Assembly: GCA_963847615.1 (NCBI GenBank)
Contig: CAWKAN010000028.1
Span: forward strand, 1-6,742
Direction of reading: 5' to 3'
Origin: Palsa-883 sp963847615
GTDB lineage: Bacteria > Pseudomonadota > Alphaproteobacteria > Acetobacterales > Acetobacteraceae
Length of the DNA: 6,742 nt
Position numbers and translations under genes: made by a program. The notes beneath the pieces are model-generated. The model was not told where the DNA came from, made no database searches, and was given only the letters and a program-made list of their open reading frames with translations. The number at the start of each line of letters is the position of its first letter. Within the stretch, counting starts at the first letter, position 1. Below are positions 1-6,742 of the stretch, in pieces.

Positions 1-20
1 GTGAGTGCGCCACGGCACGA

Positions 21-47
21 CAAGCAAGTCAAGTAAGTCAAGCAAGT
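21..47. repeat. Three 9-bp direct repeats
   Basis: Three adjacent 9-mers, caagcaagt, caagtaagt and caagcaagt, lie head to tail at 21-29, 30-38 and 39-47. The last runs into the left arm of the large palindrome that follows. The right end of that palindrome keeps only one copy in inverse form (around 239-247), so the short array is a one-sided extension. No coding function is apparent. Confidence 0.7.
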
Positions 48-247
48 AATCAAGCGGACACAGAGTTGCACAGAGTGTCCACAGAGTTTCACAGAGAAAG
101 CAAATGGCGCTGCGCGCAAGGTATTTTGATCGGTACATCCGCCTTCAGCGCGAAGCGCCAATAAATACTTCTCTGTGCAACTCTGTGGACACTCTGTGCA
201 ACTCTGTGGACACTCTGTGCAACTCTGTGTCCGCTTGATTACTTGCT
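41..247. repeat. Large imperfect palindrome downstream of clpA
   Basis: Bases 41-88 are the exact reverse complement of 200-247, a 48-bp perfect arm. The similarity continues inward imperfectly: 91-119 resembles the reverse complement of 143-176, with a few small gaps. The arms consist of repeated cacagag/ctctgtg words. The right arm has three 21-bp units and the left arm about one fewer, so the arms differ by roughly one unit. The central bases, near 121-142, are AT-richer and unpaired. No transposase or coding frame is present, so this is a non-autonomous intergenic repeat. It could be a MITE-like element or an extruding structure at the 3' side of clpA. The structure is read directly from sequence; the function is unknown. 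Confidence 0.85.
170..232. repeat. 21-bp tandem repeat, three units
   Basis: Three consecutive 21-mers at 170-190, 191-211 and 212-232 have the form actctgtgcaactctgtgga plus c. The first differs at its first base and the last at two bases near its end (gtcc instead of ggac). The period is about two helical turns. The complementary strand carries gtgtccaca, a partial match to a DnaA box, but the context does not support an origin. The array forms most of the right arm of the palindrome at 41-247. Confidence 0.85.
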
Positions 248-548
248 TTCTTGCATGGCCACGATGCCCGAATGACGCGCGTAGGCAGCCCACGCAAGCC
301 AGCGCCGCGGACCAAATGCGGTCATCCTGCCCACCCGGCCGCCAGGCTGCGCAACCGCGATCGAGCCGTTCATTGTCAGGCGTCGCCTCAGCCCACGGGC
401 CAGTCGGCCCGGGGTTTGCCGGTCGGAGGTGAGCAGGGGGGCGGGCGGCGGGTGACATCCCGGGCCGGAAGTCCTCGGCCGGGTCACGCCGCCGGTCGGC
501 CACCCTACTGCCACGGCGCTTCCCGGCAGGACCGGTTCCCGCGCCCGA
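248..548. other. Intergenic spacer with no supported gene
   Basis: This stretch of about 300 bases lies between the palindromic repeat and the 3' end of clpA. Open frames exist on both strands, but they are low-complexity Arg/Pro/Ala-rich translations typical of GC-rich noncoding DNA. None has a recognisable domain or a convincing ribosome binding site. A small GC hairpin at 396-411 (cgggcc, loop agtc, ggcccg) could contribute to 3' end formation of the clpA transcript, but no U-tract follows on the minus strand. I see no tRNA or other RNA gene. Confidence 0.5.
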
Positions 549-2906
<2,358 letters not shown>

Positions 2907-2917
2907 GGTATCCGACG

Positions 2918-2922
2918 CTCCT
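2918..2922 (-). promoter_or_regulatory. Ribosome binding site of clpA
   Basis: On the minus strand AGGAG lies 11 bases upstream of the ATG at 2906. It supports this ATG over the upstream extension of the same open frame, whose translation is Arg/Ala-rich and unlike ClpA. The spacing is slightly long. Confidence 0.65.
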
Positions 2923-2955
2923 GCGCGCACTCCCGCACGCTGGCTGGCCCGAGAT

Positions 2956-2980
2956 CCTGGTTGCCGACCCGTCAACCAGG
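2956..2980 (-). other. Intercistronic hairpin between clpS and clpA
   Basis: Bases 2956-2963 (cctggttg) and 2973-2980 (caaccagg) form a perfect 8-bp stem around a 9-base loop. In the clpS-clpA transcript it sits between the clpS stop and the clpA ribosome binding site. No U-run follows it on the minus strand, so it is not a canonical terminator. It could stabilise the upstream message or set the ClpS to ClpA ratio. The structure is seen directly; the role is inferred. Confidence 0.5.
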
Positions 2981-3015
2981 CATGGGCGGACACTGCACGG
3001 CCGATTCGCCTAGCC

Positions 3016-3032
3016 GACGGCACACTGCCGTC
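3016..3032 (-). other. Small hairpin overlapping the clpS stop codon
   Basis: gacggca (3016-3022) and tgccgtc (3026-3032) form a 7-bp stem with a 3-base loop. The stem overlaps two bases of the clpS stop codon (3031-3033). There is no T-tract on the minus strand. Together with the hairpin at 2956-2980 it makes the 124-base gap between the two genes unusually structured. Confidence 0.45.
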
Positions 3033-3357
3033 ACTCCTTCTCGATGGTGCATTGCAGCGGATGCTGGTTCTGTCGCGCCAGATCCATGACCTGGGTCACT
3101 TTGGTCTCGGCAACCTCGTATGTATAGACCCCGCACACGCCGACGCCGCGGCGATGCACATGCAGCATGATCCGCGTGGCTTCCTCGCGCGACTTCTGGA
3201 AGAAGCGCTCCAGGACATGCACGACGAATTCCATCGGCGTGTAGTCGTCGTTGAGCATCAAAACCTTGTACATCGCCGGCTTGCGCGTCTTCGGACGCGC
3301 CTTGACCACCACGCCCGTGCTCGGTCCGTCGCCTCCCCGCCTGTCGTTATCGCTCAT
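3031..3357 (-). CDS. clpS: ClpS, N-degron adaptor for ClpA
   Basis: ClpS binds proteins with destabilising N-terminal residues (Leu, Phe, Tyr, Trp) and delivers them to ClpA, whose N-domain it contacts; it acts in the cytoplasm. The product is 108 residues, normal for the family. An unstructured N-terminal arm (about 1-25, rich in Arg, Asp and Gly) precedes the core, which opens KPAMYKVLMLNDDYTPMEFV. Asn36, Asp37, Asp38, Thr40 and Met42 of the substrate pocket are present, as is the pocket His in LHVHRRG (His68). The segment CGVYTYEVAETKV and the ending HPLQCTIEKE closely follow E. coli ClpS. The start is the ATG at 3357 (MSDNDRRGG); the frame stays open upstream, but that translation is not ClpS-like. 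The ribosome binding site is weak. clpA follows 124 bases downstream on the same strand, so the two are probably cotranscribed. The gene is intact, unlike clpA. Confidence 0.97.
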   Translation of the reverse strand: MSDNDRRGGDGPSTGVVVKARPKTRKPAMYKVLMLNDDYTPMEFVVHVLERFFQKSREEATRIMLHVHRRGVGVCGVYTYEVAETKVTQVMDLARQNQHPLQCTIEKE

Positions 3358-3481
3358 GTGCCGTCCGCACCCACCCGCCTCCGCCGCGGCGGTCAGCTCC
3401 CGCGTGCGATCTGCCGCGTGCCACCCGCAAGAACTGAACCATATCGGAAGGCGGGCGCCGGATGAAAGGGCCAACGTCGCA

Positions 3482-3605
3482 GGACTGCGTTATGCGGGAG
3501 GCAGGGGAAGGCCGGGGCTCCGCCCCGAACCCCGCCAGGGGGCTTTGCCCCCTGGACGCCCCACCAGAGGCAGCGGCCTCTGAGAACTCCATGACTGGGA
3601 GTGTC
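3482..3605 (+). repeat. Left arm of the foldback: three-hairpin repeat unit
   Basis: This arm contains stem A at 3513-3527 (cggggc, loop tcc, gccccg), stem B at 3535-3555 (ccagggggc, loop ttt, gccccctgg; 9 bp) and stem C at 3565-3582 (cagaggc, loop agcg, gcctctg; 7 bp). Stem C differs in sequence from its counterpart in the right arm, yet both are self-complementary. Confidence 0.8.
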
Positions 3606-3631
3606 GGGGAGAGGAAAGGACGGCGCTGCGG

Positions 3632-3682
3632 CGAGGCGAAGGTGGCGCCGTCCGGCGTGCCGGACGGCGCCCCTTCGCCTCG
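3632..3682. repeat. Core hairpin of the foldback
   Basis: cgaggcgaagg then ggcgccgtccggc on the left pair with gccggacggcgcc and ccttcgcctcg on the right. This gives 24 base pairs with a single bulged T (3643) and a minimal turn at 3657-3658. It lies midway between the two inverted arms. Confidence 0.8.
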
Positions 3683-3710
3683 GCCCGAACCCGCCCCCTT
3701 CCCCTCCGCT

Positions 3711-3832
3711 TGACACTCCCAGTGAGGGTTCCAAGGGCGAGCCCTTGGTGGGGGGACCAGGGGGGCAACGCCCCCCTGGCGGGGTTCGGGGCGGAGCCCC
3801 GGCCTTCCCCTACCTCCCGCATAACGCAGTCC
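3711..3832 (-). repeat. Right arm of the foldback: inverted copy of the three-hairpin unit
   Basis: Plus-strand order is stem C at 3731-3748 (ccaagggc, loop ga, gcccttgg; 8 bp), stem B at 3757-3779 (10 bp, loop aac) and stem A at 3787-3801 (cggggc, loop gga, gccccg). It closes with ataacgcagtcc, the exact inverse of the left arm's outer end. Stem B has one extra G-C pair relative to the left arm. Confidence 0.8.
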
Positions 3833-3845
3833 AGCGCGGGCAGAG

Positions 3846-3876
3846 AAAAGGCCCGGGCGGGTGGCCCGGGCCTTTT
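3846..3876 (-). terminator. Bidirectional rho-independent terminator of the phasin gene
   Basis: A perfect 13-bp stem, aaaaggcccgggc (3846-3858) with gcccgggcctttt (3864-3876), closes a 5-base loop. On the minus strand it ends in TTTT after a GC-rich stem, about 73 bases past the phasin stop at 3949. The A-run on the other side lets it act in both directions. It should stop phasin transcription before it enters the foldback and clpS. Confidence 0.9.
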
Positions 3877-3948
3877 CGTCACGGCACCGCTTCCGGGGGG
3901 AGGAAGGCGGCGGCGCCGTGAAGCCGTTGGTGCTGTTCCGCCGGGTGT

Positions 3949-4470
3949 TCAGGCGGCCTTGGCGAACTTCTCCACCGCCAGGGTGACGCGGGCGGTGATG
4001 GGCGCCAGGGCCTGCTCGGTCAGCTTGAGCGAGGCGTCGGTGATCTTGCCGGACTCGGCCAGGGTCTTCTCGATCGTGCCGCGGGCCAGGCTGGCCTGGA
4101 GGTCGAACGCGTCCTTCAGCGACTTTGCCGCGCTCATTGCCTTGAAGGTGGCCACGGCCCCCTCGAACGAGGCCTGCGCGGTGGCGGCCATCTGCTTCTG
4201 CAGCTCCTGGATGCCGGCGGCCCAGATCTGGCCCGACTTGGCGAAGGCTTCCATGTTGCCTTGGCCGAATGCGACCATTTCCTCAGCGGTTTTCATTGCC
4301 TTCGCCACGCCTTCCTGCATTTTCGCCTGGGTCTTCTCGAAGCCGGCGGCGGCCTGGGCCATGCCGTCCTTCAGGCCGGTGACGGTCTGCTCGAAGCCCT
4401 GCTGCGCCACGGCCGCGGCGGTTTCGTTCACCGCTGCAACCGTCTCCGCCATCTTGGTCTTGGTGGTCAT
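3949..4470 (-). CDS. phaP: Phasin family protein, PHA granule-associated
   Basis: Phasins are small amphipathic proteins that coat polyhydroxyalkanoate granules in the cytoplasm, limiting their coalescence and controlling their size. The product is 173 residues with no signal peptide or membrane segment. It is Ala/Lys/Glu-rich and almost entirely helical in character, with no Cys or Pro-rich linker. The block EEMVAFGQGNMEAFAKSGQI (64-83), the following IQELQKQM and the stretch FKAMSAAKSLKDAFDLQASL match the alphaproteobacterial phasin family (Phasin_2 type). The start is the ATG at 4470 (MTTKTKMAET), chosen because AGGAG lies 8 bases upstream; the open frame extends to 4593 without phasin-like sequence. 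It is monocistronic, with its own promoter (4581-4609), dyads resembling PhaR sites and a terminator at 3846-3876. No PHA synthase or phaR gene is in the window, so PHA storage in this organism is inferred from the phasin alone. Confidence 0.93.
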   Translation of the reverse strand: MTTKTKMAETVAAVNETAAAVAQQGFEQTVTGLKDGMAQAAAGFEKTQAKMQEGVAKAMKTAEEMVAFGQGNMEAFAKSGQIWAAGIQELQKQMAATAQASFEGAVATFKAMSAAKSLKDAFDLQASLARGTIEKTLAESGKITDASLKLTEQALAPITARVTLAVEKFAKAA

Positions 4471-4477
4471 CCGTGCT

Positions 4478-4483
4478 TCTCCT
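4478..4483 (-). promoter_or_regulatory. Ribosome binding site of the phasin gene
   Basis: AGGAGA on the minus strand ends 7 bases before the ATG at 4470 (8 bases counted from AGGAG). It is a strong Shine-Dalgarno sequence that fixes this start against the upstream in-frame extension. Confidence 0.85.
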
Positions 4484-4559
4484 GGTTGGAACCACCTGCG
4501 CCGCCCGCACAGCTTGGCGGCAGCACGAGGCGATCCGATGAATGTCCGAGCGGGGTTTT

Positions 4560-4572
4560 GCTGCACCGCAGC
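4560..4572. promoter_or_regulatory. Candidate PhaR operator, downstream dyad
   Basis: The sequence gctgc-acc-gcagc is a 5-bp inverted repeat around three bases and contains CTGC-N3-GCAG. It falls just downstream of the expected phasin transcription start (near 4574), where a bound repressor would block initiation. PhaR proteins of Paracoccus and Rhodobacter are reported to recognise TGC-rich dyads of this kind. The dyad is seen; PhaR binding is inferred. Confidence 0.6.
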
Positions 4573-4580
4573 GCAAGCGG

Positions 4581-4609
4581 GATATAGGCCCATCGAAATA
4601 TCCGATCAA
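4581..4609 (-). promoter_or_regulatory. Sigma-70-type promoter of the phasin gene
   Basis: On the minus strand the -35 box TTGATC (4609-4604) and the -10 box TATATC (4586-4581) are separated by exactly 17 bases. Each matches consensus at four of six positions. The start would be near 4574, giving a leader of about 104 bases. Dyads with TGC half-sites flank the promoter on both sides. Confidence 0.6.
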
Positions 4610-4616
4610 GAAAAAA

Positions 4617-4633
4617 TTTGTGCGCTGCACAAA
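4617..4633. promoter_or_regulatory. Candidate PhaR operator, upstream dyad
   Basis: tttgtgc-gct-gcacaaa is a perfect 7-bp inverted repeat with a 3-base spacer, and it contains the same TGC-N3-GCA core as the dyad at 4560-4572. It lies 8 bases upstream of the -35 box, about -43 to -59. The two dyad centres are 59 bp apart. It may also affect the divergent carboxypeptidase gene. Confidence 0.6.
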
Positions 4634-4661
4634 AAAATTGGTGCCAGACTCGCCGGGCCGT

Positions 4662-4689
4662 TTGCCTGCCCGAAGAGTCGGTGGATAAC
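4662..4689 (+). promoter_or_regulatory. Possible promoter of the carboxypeptidase gene
   Basis: TTGCCT (4662-4667) and GATAAC (4684-4689) are 16 bases apart and each matches the sigma-70 consensus at four positions. They lie about 95 bases upstream of the ATG at 4785. This is the best candidate in the divergent region on the plus strand, but the match is weak. Confidence 0.3.
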
Positions 4690-4768
4690 CCCTTCAATTT
4701 TTTCGTGAATTGGCACCTTTCGGCTGGACACGATCGCGCCTCGCCCGTTACAGTTTTGCTTGGCCGGC

Positions 4769-4774
4769 AGGGAG
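4769..4774 (+). promoter_or_regulatory. Ribosome binding site of the carboxypeptidase gene
   Basis: AGGGAG lies 10 bases before the ATG at 4785, which opens a classic signal-peptide frame. The ATG at 4789, in the frame of the mature protein, would be 14 bases away. The ATG at 4775 is too close and its frame soon ends. Confidence 0.55.
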
Positions 4775-4784
4775 ATGGACGCGG

Positions 4785-6000
4785 ATGGATGCTGTGCGGC
4801 GCCAGCAGGCGTGGAGGTTCCGCGGGTTTTGGTGGGTCATGGCCGCCGCGTTCAGTGCTGACGGTGCTGCCGCAGGGCGCGCGCGCGCAGATCGGCTCCG
4901 ACCGCTACAGCTCGATCGTGGTCGACGTCGCCAGCGGCGCGGTGCTGGAGCAGGTCAGCGCCGACGCCCCGCGCCACCCGGCCAGCCTCGCCAAGCTGAT
5001 GACCCTGTATCTGGTGTTCGAGGCGCTGCGCGACCGGCGGATCAGCCTCAATGAGCTGGTACCGGTGTCGGCCCATGCCGCCGCGATGGAGCCGACCAAG
5101 CTCGGCCTCGTCCCGGGCAGCAGGATCACCGTCCAGCAGGCGATTCTTGGCCTGGTCACCAAGTCGGCGAACGACGCCGCGGCGGCGCTCGGCGAACTGC
5201 TGGGCGGCAGCGAGGACCGGTTCGCCCAGATGATGACCCTGCGCGCCCGGGCGATGGGCATGACGCATACCACGTTCACCAATGCCTCCGGCCTGCCGGA
5301 CCCGGAGCAATTGACCACGGCGCGCGACCTGGCGGTGCTGGGCCGCCGGCTGGTGTCGGACTTCCCCAACGACTACCGATATTTCTCCGTCCCCAGCTTC
5401 ACGTTTCAGCGACGGACGATCTTCAACCACGACCACATGCTGAAGACCTACGCGGGCGCGGATGGGCTGAAGACCGGCTACACCGATGCCTCCGGGCACA
5501 ACCTGGTGACCAGCGCGGTGCGCGGCGGCGTGCGGCTGATCGGCGTGGAGCTGGGCGCCGGGTCCAACGCCGGGCGGGATGTCCATATGGCCGCCATGCT
5601 CGACCAGGGCTTCGACCAGATGGGCGTGACGGGTGCCGCGGGAGCGACCCAGCTGGCGAGTTGCCGGCCCAGCCTGATCGCCTCGGCACATGCCGCGACG
5701 CTGAACGAGGTGCGCGCCGCGCCGGCCCGGACATCGGCCGAGGCGGGCGGGTGGAGCGTTCAGGCAGGCAGCTATTCGACCGAGCGGGCGGCGCGGTCGG
5801 CGGCGCAAGCGGCACGGCGCGCCGCGGAGACGGGTGACATCCGGATCGAGCGCGTCTCGGTCCGCGGGCTGCCGCTGTGGCGCGCGCGGGTGATCGGCCT
5901 GACCGCGGCGCGGGCGGAAGGCACCTGCGCCGCGCTGAAGCGGGAGCGGACCTCCTGCAGCGTGCTGCGACCCGACCAGGGGCAGGTCGCGAGCCGCTGA
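4785..6000 (+). CDS. Secreted D-alanyl-D-alanine carboxypeptidase (low-molecular-weight PBP) with SPOR domain; probable frameshift in the signal peptide
   Basis: This periplasmic serine peptidase (S11/PBP5 family) removes the terminal D-Ala of peptidoglycan pentapeptides. The long open frame reaches back beyond 4789; counting from the ATG at 4789 it gives 403 residues. The catalytic motifs are PASLAKLM (Ser66, Lys69; Ala where Thr is common), SAN at 126-128 and KTG in GLKTGYTDASG at 228-230. A SPOR domain (about 322-393, from GWSVQAGSYS), which in this family binds denuded glycan at division sites, ends the protein. The S11 and SPOR parts are intact. The N-terminus is odd: the ATG at 4785, better placed from AGGGAG, opens MDAVRRQQAW and a hydrophobic GFWWVMAAAFSA, then meets the main frame at LTVLPQGARA-Q near 4851-4862. 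Joining these gives an ideal signal peptide, so an indel there is likely; alone, the 4789 start has only a weak one. It is divergent from the phasin gene. Its exact equivalent among dacA, dacC and dacF is not clear. Confidence 0.92.
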
Positions 6001-6314
6001 GACAGCGTGCCGCGACTTGCGTGGGTCGATTCGTTCCGGCACGACCGGCGCCGACGGCACTGCCGGCATCGCGGCACACTGCCAGCCGACCGCGACGCGG
6101 TCGCGCGGCTGCCCGCGGCACACGATCCGCCGCCGAACCGTGCGGTGGTTTTGACGTGACGCGGCCCGGCACCCGGCGCGGCAACGCGATCCCGCACCTG
6201 GCAGCGGCGTGAACCCCCGAGCCGCGGCGGCGTGAGCGCGCGCATGGCTGCACTGCGGTCGGAGCGCGCGCCGCGCGTGGCGTTCCGCGCCGACGCGCGC
6301 CAGCATGGGGCGGC
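6001..6314. other. Intergenic spacer, GC-rich, with weak hairpins
   Basis: These 314 bases between the carboxypeptidase stop and the NRDE gene contain no frame I can support. An inverted repeat cgtgccg (6006-6012) with cggcacg (6037-6043), enclosing a second cgac/gtcg stem, directly follows the stop and could aid termination, but it lacks a T-tract. Another hairpin lies at 6091-6105 (cgcgac, loop gcg, gtcgcg). No clear promoter for the downstream gene is visible. Confidence 0.45.
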
Positions 6315-6742
6315 ATGTGTACCGTTGTGATCCTGTCCCGGCCGGGCTACGCCTGCCCGCTGTACCTCGCGGCCAACCGCGATGAGATGCTGGCCCGCGC
6401 CTGGGATCCGCCGGCGGCCCACTGGCCCGAGCAGCCCGACGTCGTTGCCGGCCGCGACCGTTCCGGCGGCGGCACGTGGTTGGGCCTCAACCGCGTCGGC
6501 GTGATCGCCGCGGTGCTGAACCGGCCGGGCAGCCTGGGACCGGCGGCGGGCAAGCGCAGCCGCGGCGAGCTGCCGCTGCTGGCGCTGCGGCATGGTTCGG
6601 CCGCGGCGGCGGCGCAGGCGATCGCGGGGCTCGACGCGGCGGCCTGGCGCAGCTTCAACATTGTGCTGGCCGACCGCCACGGCGCGGTCTTCGTGCGCGG
6701 CCTGGGGCGCGGCCAGCCGCAGGCGGAGGCGCTGCCGCCGGG
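6315..6742 (+). CDS. NRDE/TANGO2-family protein, N-terminal part (runs off the window)
   Basis: The ATG at 6315 opens MCTVVILSRPGY, followed by LYLAANRDEMLARAWDPPAA and, further on, GGGTWLGLNRVGVIAAVLNR. The family signature Asn-Arg-Asp-Glu is at residues 21-24. Cys2, which becomes the N-terminal residue after Met removal, is the position expected for an Ntn-hydrolase-like nucleophile in this fold. The family includes human TANGO2, linked to lipid, acyl-CoA and possibly heme handling; bacterial members have no firmly assigned reaction. About 142 of an expected roughly 250 residues are visible, with no frameshift. The start is set by the conserved MCT opening. The ribosome binding site is weak (GGGGCGG just upstream). 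It is separated from the carboxypeptidase by 314 bases and need not be functionally linked to it. Confidence 0.88.
   Translation, partial: MCTVVILSRPGYACPLYLAANRDEMLARAWDPPAAHWPEQPDVVAGRDRSGGGTWLGLNRVGVIAAVLNRPGSLGPAAGKRSRGELPLLALRHGSAAAAAQAIAGLDAAAWRSFNIVLADRHGAVFVRGLGRGQPQAEALPP

Larger units (their letters stand above)
3482..3832. repeat. Composite foldback repeat (BIME/REP-like) between clpS and the phasin gene
   Basis: Bases 3482-3605 and 3711-3832 are inverted copies of each other, both starting ggactgcgttatgcgggagg when read inward. Each arm holds three hairpins in the same order: a 6-bp cggggc/gccccg stem, a 9- or 10-bp stem with a 3-base loop (ttt left, aac right on the plus strand), and a third 7- or 8-bp stem. 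Between the arms lies a nearly perfect GC-rich hairpin (3632-3682). There is no transposase, no coding frame with protein-like composition and no clear target duplication at the edges (judged by eye). GC-rich hairpin families of this style are widespread between genes in Acetobacteraceae and related bacteria. The element separates the clpS promoter region from the phasin terminator. Confidence 0.85.

Noticed and set aside
70..232. Possible replication origin or iteron array: gtgtccaca occurs three times, spaced by the 21-bp repeat, and resembles a DnaA box
   Set aside because: The match to the DnaA box is only partial. There is no AT-rich unwinding region or replication gene nearby, and the words are part of a palindromic repeat element.
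3358..3481. Promoter for clpS on the minus strand (GATATG near 3450 as a -10 box)
   Set aside because: No -35-like hexamer lies at an acceptable distance, so the assignment would be a guess.
3482..3832. Insertion sequence or CRISPR array
   Set aside because: There is no transposase frame, and no regularly spaced direct repeats with unique spacers. The structure is inverted and hairpin-based.
3393..3921. Several overlapping open frames on both strands across the foldback
   Set aside because: Their translations are mirror-like Pro/Gly/Arg-rich products of the inverted arms (the same peptide appears on both strands). They are by-products of the repeat, not genes.
3879..3921. Second hairpin after the phasin stop (tcacggc with gccgtga)
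   Set aside because: The 7-bp stem encloses a 29-base loop with only a weak inner stem and no T-tract. The strong terminator at 3846-3876 explains the 3' end.

Overview
The window looks like a chromosomal stretch of a high-GC alphaproteobacterium, most likely Rhodospirillales and plausibly Acetobacteraceae. The clues are strong G/C bias at third codon positions, a clpS-clpA pair, a polyhydroxyalkanoate (PHA) phasin, a penicillin-binding protein with a C-terminal SPOR domain, and interspersed GC-rich hairpin repeats of a kind common in that family. The genus cannot be named from the sequence alone.

Layout, left to right. Bases 1-247 hold a large imperfect palindrome whose arms carry 21-bp tandem repeats. 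Bases 248-548 contain no gene I can support. On the minus strand, clpS (3357-3031) and clpA (2906-549) encode the N-degron adaptor and the AAA+ unfoldase of the ClpAP protease. Two hairpins lie in the gap between them. ClpS is intact. ClpA is recognisable from end to end, but as given it needs about nine small indels to be read through. Bases 3482-3832 are a foldback element made of two inverted copies of a three-hairpin repeat around a nearly perfect GC-rich hairpin. A strong bidirectional terminator (3846-3876) follows and ends the minus-strand phasin gene (4470-3949). A divergent regulatory region (4471-4784) holds a good phasin promoter with a TGC-N3-GCA dyad on each side, the form expected for PhaR operators. 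The plus strand then has a secreted D-alanyl-D-alanine carboxypeptidase (about 4785-6000; its signal peptide appears frameshifted), a 314-base spacer, and the 5' part of an NRDE/TANGO2-family gene that runs off the right edge.

Functionally, ClpS and ClpA act together: ClpS delivers N-degron substrates to ClpA, which unfolds them into ClpP (not in the window). The phasin coats PHA granules and is probably repressed by PhaR when no polymer is present. The carboxypeptidase trims peptidoglycan pentapeptides. Apart from clpS-clpA these are separate housekeeping or storage functions, and I see no defence, mobile or biosynthetic system. The features most worth a second look are the two palindromic repeat elements, the paired operators at the phasin promoter, and the cluster of frameshifts in clpA, which I think are more likely sequence errors than gene decay.
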